Notes: generated by a model not told the origin, from the sequence alone. A stretch of DNA of 64,000 bases from Kaistella carnis (GCF_003860585.1 NZ_CP034159.1:496001-560000); one strand, 5' to 3'; positions 41,800-51,814 are shown, counted from the first letter of the stretch. A program made the numbers and translations.

Positions 41800-44532
41800 A
41801 TGGATTTATTTTATTTAGTACCAATCTTTGGTATTATTGCTTTAATCTACACTTTTGTCCAAAGCTCTTGGGTGAGTAAACAAAATGCAGGTAATGACCG
41901 GATGAAGGAGATCGCAGGTCACATTTCCGACGGAGCCATGGCTTTCTTGAAGGCAGAATACAAAATCATGGGCTACTTCGTGATCATTGTAGCTGTATTA
42001 CTTGCTTTAATGGGTGCTACGAATTCGAACTCGCACTGGACCATAGGCGTTTCTTTTGTCTTAGGTGCCATCCTTTCTGCTCTGGCAGGATTTATCGGAA
42101 TGAAAATCGCCACAAAATCCAATGTAAGAACAGCGGAAGCCGCGAAGACTTCATTATCAAAAGCCCTGAAGGTTTCCTTTGCAGGAGGTTCGGTAATGGG
42201 AATGGGAGTTGCGGGATTGGCCGTGTTAGGTCTCGGTGGATTGTACCTCATCATCAAACAGATCTTCGCGCCGGGTGCTGGTGTTGATTCTTTGGAAATG
42301 GAAAAAACCATAGAGATTTTAACAGGGTTTTCTTTAGGAGCTGAATCAATCGCCTTGTTTGCACGTGTAGGTGGCGGAATTTATACAAAAGCTGCCGATG
42401 TGGGTGCTGATTTGGTTGGTAAAGTTGAAGCCGGAATTCCGGAAGATGATCCGAGAAATCCTGCAACTATTGCAGATAATGTTGGAGATAATGTAGGAGA
42501 TGTTGCCGGAATGGGCGCTGATTTATTTGGGTCTTACGTTGCCACGGTTTTAGCAACCATGGTTTTGGGAAGAGAAACATTTTCTGATGATGCATTTGGT
42601 GGTTATGCACCGATCCTTTTACCGATGTTAATCGCAGGAACAGGAATTATTTATTCTATGATCGGAACTTTGTTTGTAAAAATAGCAGAAACCACAGAGT
42701 TAGATACTGCGCCGGTTCAGAATGCATTAAATTTAGGAAACTGGGGAAGTATCGTTATTACAGCGATCTCTTCTTATTTCCTCGTCAACTATTTAATGCC
42801 GGATACCATGACACTTCGCGGTCATGAATTTACCAAAATGGGCGTTTTCGGTGCTATTATGGTGGGACTTGTGGTAGGAACATTAATGAGCATTATTACC
42901 GAGTATTATACTGCGATGGGTAAAAGACCGGTAAAAAGTATCATTAAACAATCTTCAACAGGACATGCAACCAATATAATCGGTGGATTAGCGGTTGGAA
43001 TGGAATCTACTTTATTACCAATTTTAGTTTTAGCCGGAGGTATTTACGGTTCATATCTTTGTGCCGGTTTATATGGTGTTGCAATTGCGGCGGCAGGAAT
43101 GATGGCAACTACAGCTATGCAGTTAGCCATTGATGCTTTTGGACCCATTGCAGACAATGCAGGTGGGATTGCTGAAATGAGTGAATTACCAAAAGAAGTT
43201 CGTGAAAGAACCGATATTTTAGATGCGGTAGGAAATACAACTGCTGCAAGTGGTAAAGGTTTTGCGATCGCTTCAGCTGCTTTAACGGCTTTGGCTTTAT
43301 TTGCGGCATTCGTTGGAATTGCAGGCATTGATGGGATTGATATTTATCGAGCTGATGTTCTTGCCGGATTATTTGTAGGAGCCATGATTCCATTTATCTT
43401 TTCCTCATTGGCGATCAAAGCCGTTGGAGAAGCCGCAATGGCCATGGTGGAAGAAGTTCGCCGACAATTCCGTGAAATCCCTGGAATTTTAGAAGGTAAA
43501 GCGGTTCCGGAATATGAAAAATGTGTGGCTATTTCAACGGATGCTTCCATCAAAAAGATGATGCTTCCGGGCGCAATCGCATTGGTTTCTCCGCTATTGA
43601 TTGGATTTATTTTCGGACCGGAAGTATTGGGAGGGTTTTTAGCCGGAGCGACCGTTTCAGGCGTGTTGATGGGAATGTTCCAAAATAACGCGGGTGGAGC
43701 TTGGGATAATGCTAAAAAGTCTTTCGAGAAAGGAGTTGAGATCAATGGGGAAATGCACTACAAAGGTTCTGAACCTCACAAAGCGTCAGTAACCGGAGAT
43801 ACAGTGGGTGATCCGTTCAAAGATACTTCAGGACCCTCTATGAATATCTTAATTAAATTGATGTCCATTGTTTCTTTGGTTATCGCACCTACATTAGCAA
43901 TACTTCACAAAGACAAGATTGATCAAAACAGAAAAGAAAAATTAGAATCCCTGCAAGCCATGATAGGAACTGCTGCTGTGCCAATTGTTGTGGATGGTGG
44001 TGCGGTCGTAATGCCTGCCGCAGAAATAAGAGGTCAGCTGAATGAAGACGGTGATTTCGTTTATGATATCGGCAATATGAAGCAAGTAAAGCTGGCAGAC
44101 AAAACTATTGCTTTAGGAGAAAATAGCCAGTTGTACAGAATGTATAACGGCCTGAAGACAAATGACAAAACAGTGTTAAATCCTGATCAATGGTACACGA
44201 TTGAAAATCTCTATTTCCAAAGTGGAAGCAGCGACTTGAAAGCGGGTTCTGAGCAGCAATTAAATAATCTGGCGGAGATTCTAAACGCTTATCCAAGTGT
44301 GAAAATTAAATTGGGAGGTTACACAGATAATACAGGAAGTGAAGAAACCAATATGAGATTGTCTAATCTTCGCGCCCAGTCTGCGAAATTAAAATTACTC
44401 GAAATGGGTATCGCCGCTGACCGAATTGAAGCCCAAGGTTACGGAGCTGAACATCCGGTTTGTGAAGCAAATGATACGGATGAATGTAAAGCGCAGAACC
44501 GACGCATAGACGTTCATGTAGTAAACTTTTAA
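41800..44532 (+). CDS. hppA: Membrane ion-translocating pyrophosphatase fused to an OmpA-like domain
   Basis: 910 residues. Residues 1 to about 725 form the 16-helix pump that couples PPi hydrolysis to H+ or Na+ export across the inner membrane. The PPi site is seen in [41 protein letters not shown] and the late [25 protein letters not shown] has Ala where K+-independent enzymes have Lys, so a K+-dependent enzyme is expected. A linker (about 725-790) leads to a C-terminal OmpA-like domain (about 793-910) with [29 protein letters not shown] and [10 protein letters not shown], the peptidoglycan-binding signature. One continuous frame; standard pumps end near 700-770 residues. Confidence 0.93.
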   Translation: MDLFYLVPIFGIIALIYTFVQSSWVSKQNAGNDRMKEIAGHISDGAMAFLKAEYKIMGYFVIIVAVLLALMGATNSNSHWTIGVSFVLGAILSALAGFIGMKIATKSNVRTAEAAKTSLSKALKVSFAGGSVMGMGVAGLAVLGLGGLYLIIKQIFAPGAGVDSLEMEKTIEILTGFSLGAESIALFARVGGGIYTKAADVGADLVGKVEAGIPEDDPRNPATIADNVGDNVGDVAGMGADLFGSYVATVLATMVLGRETFSDDAFGGYAPILLPMLIAGTGIIYSMIGTLFVKIAETTELDTAPVQNALNLGNWGSIVITAISSYFLVNYLMPDTMTLRGHEFTKMGVFGAIMVGLVVGTLMSIITEYYTAMGKRPVKSIIKQSSTGHATNIIGGLAVGMESTLLPILVLAGGIYGSYLCAGLYGVAIAAAGMMATTAMQLAIDAFGPIADNAGGIAEMSELPKEVRERTDILDAVGNTTAASGKGFAIASAALTALALFAAFVGIAGIDGIDIYRADVLAGLFVGAMIPFIFSSLAIKAVGEAAMAMVEEVRRQFREIPGILEGKAVPEYEKCVAISTDASIKKMMLPGAIALVSPLLIGFIFGPEVLGGFLAGATVSGVLMGMFQNNAGGAWDNAKKSFEKGVEINGEMHYKGSEPHKASVTGDTVGDPFKDTSGPSMNILIKLMSIVSLVIAPTLAILHKDKIDQNRKEKLESLQAMIGTAAVPIVVDGGAVVMPAAEIRGQLNEDGDFVYDIGNMKQVKLADKTIALGENSQLYRMYNGLKTNDKTVLNPDQWYTIENLYFQSGSSDLKAGSEQQLNNLAEILNAYPSVKIKLGGYTDNTGSEETNMRLSNLRAQSAKLKLLEMGIAADRIEAQGYGAEHPVCEANDTDECKAQNRRIDVHVVNF

Positions 44533-44549
44533 AGACATTATTAAATAAA

Positions 44550-44577
44550 AATCCCAGCCGAAAGGTTGGGATTTTTT
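44550..44577 (+). terminator. Intrinsic terminator of hppA
   Basis: AATCCCAGCC-GAAA-GGTTGGGATT (one wobble) followed by TTTTT. Confidence 0.88.
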
Positions 44578-44661
44578 ATGTGTTGATGAAAAAATTCTCC
44601 TAATAATGATTTTTAAAATTGTTGAAGTTTTGACTCCATCATTTACAGTTGTGTTTTTAGA

Positions 44662-45564
44662 TTACCAGCCTTTTTTCCGAACATACAGAAAAGTGAGTAA
44701 GGAAATAAAAGCCATTAAACCTAAAGTAATATAATATCCAAATTTCAGATCCAGTTCCGGCATAAAATGAAAATTCATCCCATAAATTCCGGCAATAAAC
44801 GTAATCGGGAAAAAGTACATCGAATATATTGCCAGAACTTTCATGACTTGATTGGCTTTCTGGTCACTCATCGCCAGAAACATTGAAATTAAGCTGGAAA
44901 CTTGCATACTCAAATGTTCAAAATCTCCGATGACATCTTTATGTTTATCTTTCAAATCCGTGATCTCAGCATCATCCAGATCCAGTAATTTAAACTTATC
45001 GACCCACACCGTTGAAATATTTAAGATCCGGTTATTCAGTCCGGATTTTCTTTTTAACCGATACAACCTTCTTATATGATTAGAATGATTCGTCGTTTTC
45101 AAAAAAATCTCGCTCTCGATGTGATCCATGGTATCCAGTAGATTTTGGGATTCATCATCAAATGATTTCATGACTTTCAAGGCAAGGTTAAGGGCGATTT
45201 CATCTCTCCTGATTTCTGCATTTTCTGGTAAAAGGATTTCTTTTTTTAGTTCGTAAATACTTTTATTCTTCAGGCGGTGTATGGTTATAATCGAAGAATC
45301 GAGTAAGAAAACTCCTAACTTGGTAGAAATATCACTAATTGTATTTAGGTTTGACCGTTCGAGTTGCGTATTCTCCCGCATCAGAAAGAAATCGACCTTT
45401 CCATCCTGCTCAAATTTTGGCAGGTGATTGGCATCAATGGTATCTTCTAACAAAAGTGAATTAATTTCGTAACGCTGGTGCAGAAATTCCAGATCCTCTT
45501 CAGTCGGACTTTCTACATCAATCCACTCGCAATGGTTGTTTTTAAATAATATTTCAATAGGCAT
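44662..45564 (-). CDS. corA: CorA-type magnesium/divalent cation transporter
   Basis: 300 residues. A cytosolic funnel domain (1 to about 235, rich in helices and charged residues) is followed by two C-terminal membrane helices (about 240-262 and 272-294). The signature YGMNFHF follows the first helix, the GMN motif that forms the selectivity ring. A basic C-terminus (RKKGW) is typical. A homopentameric Mg2+ channel in the inner membrane is expected. Single gene, divergent from fabH. Confidence 0.93.
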   Translation of the reverse strand: MPIEILFKNNHCEWIDVESPTEEDLEFLHQRYEINSLLLEDTIDANHLPKFEQDGKVDFFLMRENTQLERSNLNTISDISTKLGVFLLDSSIITIHRLKNKSIYELKKEILLPENAEIRRDEIALNLALKVMKSFDDESQNLLDTMDHIESEIFLKTTNHSNHIRRLYRLKRKSGLNNRILNISTVWVDKFKLLDLDDAEITDLKDKHKDVIGDFEHLSMQVSSLISMFLAMSDQKANQVMKVLAIYSMYFFPITFIAGIYGMNFHFMPELDLKFGYYITLGLMAFISLLTFLYVRKKGW

Positions 45565-45628
45565 ATCGCAAATTTAAGTTAAAAAATAGTTTTCCAACTT
45601 AAAATATTTTAGTAATAATAAATAAATT

Positions 45629-45636
45629 TATCTTTG
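45629..45636 (+). promoter_or_regulatory. -7 box TATCTTTG upstream of fabH
   Basis: Fits TAnnTTTG, 17 nt before the fabH ATG, giving a leader of roughly 13 bases. Confidence 0.55.
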
Positions 45637-45653
45637 TTAAAATTTCGAATTCT

Positions 45654-46676
45654 ATGATTAAAAGTTATATAAAAGGAATCGGCCATTATGTGCCGGAGAA
45701 TGTCGTAACCAACGATGATCTGTCTAAACTCATGACAACCAATGATGAGTGGATTACCGAAAGAACAGGAATTAAAGAACGCCACCATCGCAAAAATAGG
45801 AACGATTCCGAAGAAACTACGGCCTATTTAGGTTTTAAAGCTTCAGAATCGGCTTTGAAAATGGCAGGCTTAACAGGAAAAGATATTGATTATATCGTAT
45901 TCGCAACCTTATCTCCCGACTATTATTTCCCGGGTTGTGGGGTATTATTGCAGGAAATGTTGGGCTGTGACACCATTGGTGCTTTAGATGTGCGTAATCA
46001 ATGTTCCGGATTTGTATATGCGATGAGTGTTGCCAATGCTTTTATCAAATCGGGTCAGTATAAGAATATTTTGGTTGTTGGCGCAGAAGTTCATTCTTTT
46101 GGTTTAGATTTTTCTGATGCCGGTAGAGGAGTTTCTGTCATTTTTGGCGATGGAGCCGGTGCAATCATTTTATCTGCCTCCGAAGATGAAAAAGATGGTG
46201 ATGTTTTAGCAACAAATATGCATTCGGAAGGGAAACATGCTGAAGAGTTATGTACCAAATTTCCGGGTTCAAAATTTGGCTGGAGTGACCGTATTCGTCT
46301 GGAGCCGGAAAATGTGACCGATGCAGAAATTTATCCAGTGATGAACGGAAACTTTGTATTTAAACACGCAGTGACCCGATTTCCTGAAACCATGATGGAA
46401 GCTTTGGATAAAGCAAGTAAAAAACCTGAGGATTTGGATATGTTTATTCCACATCAGGCGAATTTACGTATCGCCCAATTCGTTCAGCAAAGATTTGGAC
46501 TACCAGATGAGAAAGTCTTTAACAATATTCAGAAATTTGGAAATACCACTGCGGCATCTATTCCAATTGCACTGAGTGAAGCAATCCAGGCTGGGAAAAT
46601 TAAACGCGGAGATTTAGTCCTTATTTCTGCCTTCGGTAGTGGATTTACTTGGGGCTCTGTGTTATTTAATTACTAA
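45654..46676 (+). CDS. fabH: 3-oxoacyl-ACP synthase III (KAS III)
   Basis: 340 residues. Starts fatty-acid synthesis by condensing an acyl-CoA with malonyl-ACP. Catalytic triad visible: Cys117 in LDVRNQCSGF, His267 in FIPHQANLRI, Asn297 in KFGNTTAAS. TNDEWITERTGIKER is family-specific. At 340 residues it is slightly longer than E. coli FabH (317) owing to an insert around residues 195-230, as in some paralogues, so branched-chain priming or a specialised role is possible. Followed by a shared terminator. Confidence 0.93.
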   Translation: MIKSYIKGIGHYVPENVVTNDDLSKLMTTNDEWITERTGIKERHHRKNRNDSEETTAYLGFKASESALKMAGLTGKDIDYIVFATLSPDYYFPGCGVLLQEMLGCDTIGALDVRNQCSGFVYAMSVANAFIKSGQYKNILVVGAEVHSFGLDFSDAGRGVSVIFGDGAGAIILSASEDEKDGDVLATNMHSEGKHAEELCTKFPGSKFGWSDRIRLEPENVTDAEIYPVMNGNFVFKHAVTRFPETMMEALDKASKKPEDLDMFIPHQANLRIAQFVQQRFGLPDEKVFNNIQKFGNTTAASIPIALSEAIQAGKIKRGDLVLISAFGSGFTWGSVLFNY

Positions 46677-46733
46677 ACTAAGGTAAATGTTTTAGTAGAA
46701 TAAATCTGGAAAACTTAAAATAGATAAAATTAA

Positions 46734-46758
46734 AATGCGTCAACCGACGCATTTTTTT
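46734..46758. terminator. Bidirectional terminator between fabH and a small lipoprotein gene
   Basis: AATGCGTC-AACC-GACGCATT followed by TTTTTATT on the plus strand. The minus-strand lipoprotein stop at 46757 lies at its edge. Confidence 0.85.
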
Positions 46759-46939
46759 ATTGTACTGAAAGTGAATCTTTCACTTGACCTTCATCATTAA
46801 AAGCCGCTGAATCAACGCCGGCATTTCTTTTCTCGCTCACGCTGTGCTCTTCTTTGTAATCTTCTCTTTTTTCTTCCTTTTGGGCACAACTTGCGAAACA
46901 TAAAGTTCCAAGAACTGCAATAGCAAATAGTTTTTTCAT
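46757..46939 (-). CDS. Small lipoprotein, unknown
   Basis: 60 residues. Lipoprotein signal MKKLFAIAVLGTLCFASC with Cys18, then a 42-residue highly charged and probably disordered tail (Glu, Lys, Asp, Ser). The mature peptide is too short for an enzyme; it could be a surface or periplasmic tether. Its own short unit ends at the fabH terminator. Confidence 0.65.
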   Translation of the reverse strand: MKKLFAIAVLGTLCFASCAQKEEKREDYKEEHSVSEKRNAGVDSAAFNDEGQVKDSLSVQ

Positions 46940-47071
46940 GATAATTTATTTAATGTTTTAGAAACTAAACAAAAATGATGCAAATTTTAGTTAGCGCAAC
47001 AGATACAAAAAATTATCAGAAAAATTTGATTATCGATGCGAATGACTTTTAAGGAAAGTAATTCTCTTTTT

Positions 47072-47914
47072 TTAATTAAAAACTTCAAAATCAGTTCCGT
47101 CGAAACTGGCAAAAACCATGGTCGGATGAGAATCCTGATGAGCGATGTTTCCGTCCTTGTCAATTGCGATTGCGCCGGCAAAACCATCAATTTTTTTTAG
47201 CTCAACGAAGGTTTTTTGCACGGCATCTTCCAGCGATATTCCATCGGTTACGCGGGTCACGATTTTCGCTGCAGTTGCATTACTCACGATGTCTTCACCA
47301 ACACCGGTACAGCTTACAGCACAATGTTCATTTGCATAATTTCCTGCGACCGTCGCTGAATCAGAAATTCTTCCCACAATTTCAAAACCCTTACCGCCGG
47401 TAGAAGTTGCGGCTGCCAGTTTACCATTTTTGTCCAAAGCTACACAACCTACAGTGCCTTTTCCTCCGTTTTTTATTTTCTCTTCATATTCTTTTCTACG
47501 TTGTGGAATTTCAGTCGAGAAATCATGGATTCCATTTGCTTCGGCATAAATTTTCGCGCCATTTCCACCTAAAACCCGGTCGTCTTCTTTCATTAAAATT
47601 TTTGCAACATCAATTGGGTTTTTAACATTTTCGATATTAATGACTCCGGAAAATTTCTGAGTTTCCCCATTCATTAGAGAAGCACTCATTCTAATTTTTC
47701 CGTCACTTTGAATTTGAGATCCTGTACCGGCATTATAGAGTTCATCATCTTCCAAAAGTTTCACCGCAAATACCACAGTTTCTTCAGCAGAGTGATTTTT
47801 TAAAAAATCAAAGGATTTGGAAGCAATTTCTTTAAGGGAATTTTGCTTGGCGACTTTCACCTCGTGGCTTTGATCACTTTCGGAGAAAAATCCGCCGTGT
47901 ATAATTATTTTCAT
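47072..47914 (-). CDS. Isoaspartyl peptidase / L-asparaginase (Ntn hydrolase)
   Basis: 280 residues. Cleaves beta-aspartyl dipeptides. The autocatalytic site is GKG-TVGCVALD with Thr154 as the expected nucleophile after self-cleavage; GRISDSATVAGNYA and GVGEDIVSNATAAKIV contain the substrate-binding Arg/Asp and Gly-rich parts. It starts with IIIHGG as in plant-type asparaginases and has no export signal, so it is cytosolic. It starts 24 bp after the cyanophycinase stop, so its likely job is to split beta-Asp-Arg released from cyanophycin into Asp and Arg. Confidence 0.92.
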   Translation of the reverse strand: MKIIIHGGFFSESDQSHEVKVAKQNSLKEIASKSFDFLKNHSAEETVVFAVKLLEDDELYNAGTGSQIQSDGKIRMSASLMNGETQKFSGVINIENVKNPIDVAKILMKEDDRVLGGNGAKIYAEANGIHDFSTEIPQRRKEYEEKIKNGGKGTVGCVALDKNGKLAAATSTGGKGFEIVGRISDSATVAGNYANEHCAVSCTGVGEDIVSNATAAKIVTRVTDGISLEDAVQKTFVELKKIDGFAGAIAIDKDGNIAHQDSHPTMVFASFDGTDFEVFN

Positions 47915-47938
47915 GATAAAACTGTAGTTAAAGAGATG

Positions 47939-48826
47939 CTATTTATATTGTGGAATAGGGCTGTATTGTGAATTAACGATGGTGAGATCTTTCGATTTCA
48001 AATCATAGTAATCATTTTGTGACAGTACATGAACCACAAGATTATCGATTGATATTGGTTTTCCCAATTCTATATTGGTTAAGTTGGTATCTTTAATAAA
48101 TCTTCCGTCCACCAAAATAACAAGTCCTGAACCGATCGCAGTCATGATGTCTTTATAAATGAAAAGTCCGGTATCTTCCCCAAGACCAATTCCTAAAGTT
48201 CTCGGGTTATTTACCACCGCCTGAAAAAGTCGGCCAATTCTGCCACGCTGAACAAAATGAGTATCCACGATCACATTTTCGATGAAGCCTAAACCTTGGG
48301 TCGTTTTTATTTCTCCTTTTAAAAGTGCTTCACCACTCGAACCCTGATAAATCATATTTTCAGAAGCTGCTGCTGCACCCGCGGAAGTACCCGCATAAAT
48401 GAAATCCTCTTTCAGATATTTCATGAGAATGATATCGTGAAAACGGCTTCCGCCTAAAATAGAAGTCAGTCTTAACTGATCTCCACCCGTAAACATTACA
48501 ACATCTGCAGCAGTAGCACGAGCTGTAATTTCATCACTATTGGCTTGTTCCCGATTTTGAATATCTAAAATATTCACGTGTTTCGCACCCAAAAACTCGA
48601 AAGCTTTTTTGTATTCGGGACCCACGATTTGTGGTATTTGTGAAGCAGTAGTGATAATTTCTATCACAGAATCTTCCTTTAATCTAGATTCATTAATTAT
48701 TTTTCGTAAAATGCCACGTTCAAAAAAATTCAGATTTTTCTCGATGTTTTGATCATAGTCGGTTTCCGCAAAACTGCCTTTATTTACAGCGCCACCAATG
48801 ATCACTAATTTTCCAACTGCTTCCAT
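47939..48826 (-). CDS. cphB: Cyanophycinase
   Basis: 295 residues from ATG 48826; a TTG three codons upstream overlaps the -7 box and is rejected. Serine exopeptidase of the S51 family that releases beta-Asp-Arg dipeptides from cyanophycin. Ser148 lies in YAGTSAGAAA, the nucleophile elbow; FTGGDQLRL, IVDTHFVQRGRIGRL and LGIGLGEDTG are family motifs for the catalytic His and Glu. There is no signal peptide, so it is intracellular. Divergent from cphA and followed by the isoaspartyl peptidase gene in one probable operon. Confidence 0.95.
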   Translation of the reverse strand: MEAVGKLVIIGGAVNKGSFAETDYDQNIEKNLNFFERGILRKIINESRLKEDSVIEIITTASQIPQIVGPEYKKAFEFLGAKHVNILDIQNREQANSDEITARATAADVVMFTGGDQLRLTSILGGSRFHDIILMKYLKEDFIYAGTSAGAAAASENMIYQGSSGEALLKGEIKTTQGLGFIENVIVDTHFVQRGRIGRLFQAVVNNPRTLGIGLGEDTGLFIYKDIMTAIGSGLVILVDGRFIKDTNLTNIELGKPISIDNLVVHVLSQNDYYDLKSKDLTIVNSQYSPIPQYK

Positions 48827-48832
48827 AGTTTG

Positions 48833-48840
48833 CAAATTTA
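48833..48840 (-). promoter_or_regulatory. -7 box TAAATTTG, 6 nt before the cphB start codon
   Basis: TAAATTTG-CAAACT-ATG on the minus strand; predicts a leader of zero to a few bases for the cphB-isoaspartyl peptidase transcript. Confidence 0.5.
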
Positions 48841-48970
48841 AAAAATTATTATTTGTCCTATCACTAATATTTCAGTCAAATAATTGAAAAGTTCACATCT
48901 TTAATAGTATAGCGGAAGCATAAATGGTCTTCATTTTCATTTTTTTTCGTTAATTATTAAGCTTTTCTAT

Positions 48971-48978
48971 TATCTTTG
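48971..48978 (+). promoter_or_regulatory. -7 box TATCTTTG upstream of cphA
   Basis: Fits TAnnTTTG, 45 bp before the cphA ATG. With the cphB box it places two divergent promoters about 130 bp apart, leaving space for a shared regulator. Confidence 0.5.
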
Positions 48979-49023
48979 ATATTCAAATAAAAAATAAGCT
49001 TTAAAAAAAGATAGCAATTACCT

Positions 49024-51654
49024 ATGAAAATTGAGAAAATACAAGTTTTACGCGGACCTAATATTTGGAGTATCAGACGTCCAAATCTAATCCAAATGAG
49101 GTTAGATTTAGAAGAGGTGGAAGATTTACCCACTAATAAAATTGATGGTTTCCGGGAACGACTGCAAAAACTAATTCCGTCTTTAATTACTCACCGTTGT
49201 TCAGAAGGCGTGGAAGGTGGTTTTTTCCAGCGCGTTGATATGGGTACCTGGATGGGTCATGTTATTGAACATGTCGCCTTAGAAATCCAAACCATCGCGG
49301 GGATGGATACAGGTTTTGGACGCACGCGGGAAACACGGACTCCTGGTGTTTACAACGTCGTTTTTAGTTATTTAGAAGAAAATTGCGGAGTTTATGCAGC
49401 GGAGCAATCAGTAGAAATAGCGCGTCATCTTATAGATAATCGTGATTTTGATATCGAAAAGTGTATTCAGACCTTGCGTGAAATTCGCGAAGGGGAACGA
49501 TTGGGACCGTCTACTGGAAGTATTGTTCAGGAAGCAAAAGCCCGTAAAATCCCGTGGATCAGATTGGGTAGAAACTCTTTGGTTCAGTTAGGTTATGGCG
49601 TTAATCAACAGAGATTTCAGGCAACCATCACGGGCAATACAAGTTCTATCGCTGTTGATATTGCCTGTAATAAAGAGCTGACAAAAAAAATGCTTGATGA
49701 AGCTGCGATTCCTGTACCAACAGGAGATTTAGTTCACGATGAAGAAGGTCTGGAAAGAGTAGTGCAAAAAATTGGATATCCGCTGGTTCTTAAACCATTG
49801 GATGGAAACCATGGAAAAGGTTCATCCATTAATGTAAACGATTTCGAAACAGCAAAATTAGGTTTACAGCATGCGCAGAATTATTCTCAAAAAGTAATTG
49901 TTGAAAGATATATTACCGGATATGACTTTAGAATTCTAGTTATTAATCATAAAATGGTTGCCGCGGCAAGAAGAGTTCCCGCACATATTATTGGCGATGG
50001 TGAGTTAAATATTCAGCAATTAATCGATAAAGAAAATCTTGACCCACGCAGAGGATATGGTCATGAAAATGTCTTAACCGAAATTACAGTTGATAAAGAC
50101 ACGAATGAGCTTTTAGAAAAACTAAATTATACTTTAGAAACAGTGCCCAAAAATGGTGAAATTGTTTATCTGAAAAGTACGGCAAATCTTTCTACGGGAG
50201 GTACCTCAATTGATGTCACCGATATGGTTCATCCGGAAAATATTACCATGGCAGAACGAGTTTCGCGTATCATTGGTTTAGATGTTTGCGGAATCGACAT
50301 CATGGCAGAAAACCTAACTCAACCCTTAAAAGAGAGTGGCGGTGCCATCTTAGAAGTTAATGCAGCTCCGGGTTTTAGAATGCACCTTGCACCAAGTGAA
50401 GGTTTACCTCGCAATGTGGCAGCACCAATTGTTGATATGCTTTATCCGCAAGGCAAACCAACTAAAATTCCAATCATTGCCGTAACAGGAACAAATGGTA
50501 AAACAACCACCACACGTCTTATTTCTCACATTGTAAAAAGTAATGGCTTCAGAGTAGGATTTACCACTTCCGATGGTATTTATATTCAAAATACCATGCT
50601 CACAAAAGGAGATACCACGGGTCCAATCTCTGCAGAATTTATTTTGAAAGATCCCACTGTTGAATTCGCAGTTTTGGAAACAGCGCGAGGTGGTATTTTA
50701 AGATCCGGTTTAGGATTTAGCTCTTGTGATATTGGAGTTTTAACCAATATTAAAGAAGATCATTTGGGTATGAACGATATTCACAATCTTAGAGACCTTA
50801 CCAAAGTAAAAAGAGTCGTCATGGATTCGGTGAAAAAAGATGGCTGGAGCGTACTGAATGCGGACGATGAATATTCTATGAGATTGCTGAACGATTTAGA
50901 TTCCAAAATTGCAATTTTCAGTTTAGATGAAAATAATTCACACATCAAAAAATTCGCGAAGGAAGGAAAAGTGACTTGTGTATACGAAGAAGGTTTCGTA
51001 ACCATTAAGAAAGGCGACTGGAAAATTCGTATTGCAAAGGCACACAATATTCCAATTACCATGGAAGCTAAAGCGAAGTTTATGATTTCTAATGTGTTGG
51101 CCGCAAGTTTAGCCACTTATTTATATGGTTTTGAAATTGAAGATATCGCCAATTCCCTTCGAACGTTTATTCCAAGTGCAGCTTTAACACCAGGAAGATT
51201 AAACATTTTTAAATTCAAAAAATTCAACGTATTAATTGATTTTGCACACAATCCTGCAGGTTATGAAGCCATCGAAGATTATTTGAAAAATGTAGAAGCC
51301 ACGAAAAAAATCGGAATTATTTCCGGAGTTGGTGATCGAAGAGATGAAGACATTAAAAAATGTGGATTAATTGCGGGTAGAATGTTCGATTATATTATTA
51401 TCCGCAATGAAAAACACCTGCGTGGAAGAACAGAAGAAGAAATTAACGAATTAATTATCTCCGGAATTCAGGAAGCGAACAGAAATGTGAGCTACGAAAG
51501 TATTCCAAAAGAAATTGAGGCTCTAAAACATGCCATGAGTATGGCGGAAGAAGGTACTTTTATTACCGCGTTAAGTGACGTCGTTACAAATGCTATCGAT
51601 CTTGTTCAGGAATACCAAAACCGGGAAATTTTAGACGAAGGTAAATTGATTTAA
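49024..51654 (+). CDS. cphA: Cyanophycin synthetase
   Basis: 876 residues. Polymerises Asp and Arg into multi-L-arginyl-poly-aspartate with ATP, a nitrogen and carbon store. N-terminal domain (1 to about 165); ATP-grasp domain (about 170-460) with PLVLKPLDGNHGKGSSINV and ILEVNAAPGFRMH, which adds Arg; Mur-ligase-like domain (about 480-876) with the P-loop GTNGKTTTTRLI and DFAHNPAGYEAIEDYL, which extends the Asp backbone. Length equals that of characterised CphA1 enzymes, and all ATP sites look intact. Divergent from the degradation genes; terminator follows. Confidence 0.96.
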   Translation: MKIEKIQVLRGPNIWSIRRPNLIQMRLDLEEVEDLPTNKIDGFRERLQKLIPSLITHRCSEGVEGGFFQRVDMGTWMGHVIEHVALEIQTIAGMDTGFGRTRETRTPGVYNVVFSYLEENCGVYAAEQSVEIARHLIDNRDFDIEKCIQTLREIREGERLGPSTGSIVQEAKARKIPWIRLGRNSLVQLGYGVNQQRFQATITGNTSSIAVDIACNKELTKKMLDEAAIPVPTGDLVHDEEGLERVVQKIGYPLVLKPLDGNHGKGSSINVNDFETAKLGLQHAQNYSQKVIVERYITGYDFRILVINHKMVAAARRVPAHIIGDGELNIQQLIDKENLDPRRGYGHENVLTEITVDKDTNELLEKLNYTLETVPKNGEIVYLKSTANLSTGGTSIDVTDMVHPENITMAERVSRIIGLDVCGIDIMAENLTQPLKESGGAILEVNAAPGFRMHLAPSEGLPRNVAAPIVDMLYPQGKPTKIPIIAVTGTNGKTTTTRLISHIVKSNGFRVGFTTSDGIYIQNTMLTKGDTTGPISAEFILKDPTVEFAVLETARGGILRSGLGFSSCDIGVLTNIKEDHLGMNDIHNLRDLTKVKRVVMDSVKKDGWSVLNADDEYSMRLLNDLDSKIAIFSLDENNSHIKKFAKEGKVTCVYEEGFVTIKKGDWKIRIAKAHNIPITMEAKAKFMISNVLAASLATYLYGFEIEDIANSLRTFIPSAALTPGRLNIFKFKKFNVLIDFAHNPAGYEAIEDYLKNVEATKKIGIISGVGDRRDEDIKKCGLIAGRMFDYIIIRNEKHLRGRTEEEINELIISGIQEANRNVSYESIPKEIEALKHAMSMAEEGTFITALSDVVTNAIDLVQEYQNREILDEGKLI

Positions 51655-51672
51655 AATACCATTTTAACAGAT

Positions 51673-51708
51673 AACTCTCAAGATTAATTTTTTGAGAGTT
51701 TTTTATTT
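51673..51708 (+). terminator. Intrinsic terminator of cphA
   Basis: AACTCTCAA pairs with TTGAGAGTT around GATTAATTTT, then TTTTATTTTA. Confidence 0.85.
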
Positions 51709-51802
51709 TACACCAAGTCTATTTTTCATAAAGTGTGCTTTCTTAAATGTTAAAAAAACTTTATAAAGTCCCGAAACTATTTTATTTTCTCATTTATTTG
51801 CT

Positions 51803-51810
51803 TATTTTTG
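51803..51810 (+). promoter_or_regulatory. -7 box TATTTTTG, 4 nt before the dnaX start codon
   Basis: TATTTTTG-ACCA-ATG, the same spacing as at lptF/G; a leaderless dnaX mRNA is predicted. It also supports ATG 51815 as the start rather than an overlapping frame that begins at 51747. Confidence 0.55.
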
Positions 51811-51814
51811 ACCA

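Noticed and set aside
41973..43745. Long antisense ORFs opposite hppA
   Set aside because: A by-product of the Ala/Gly-rich codons of the pump; amino-acid composition is implausible and hppA is certain.
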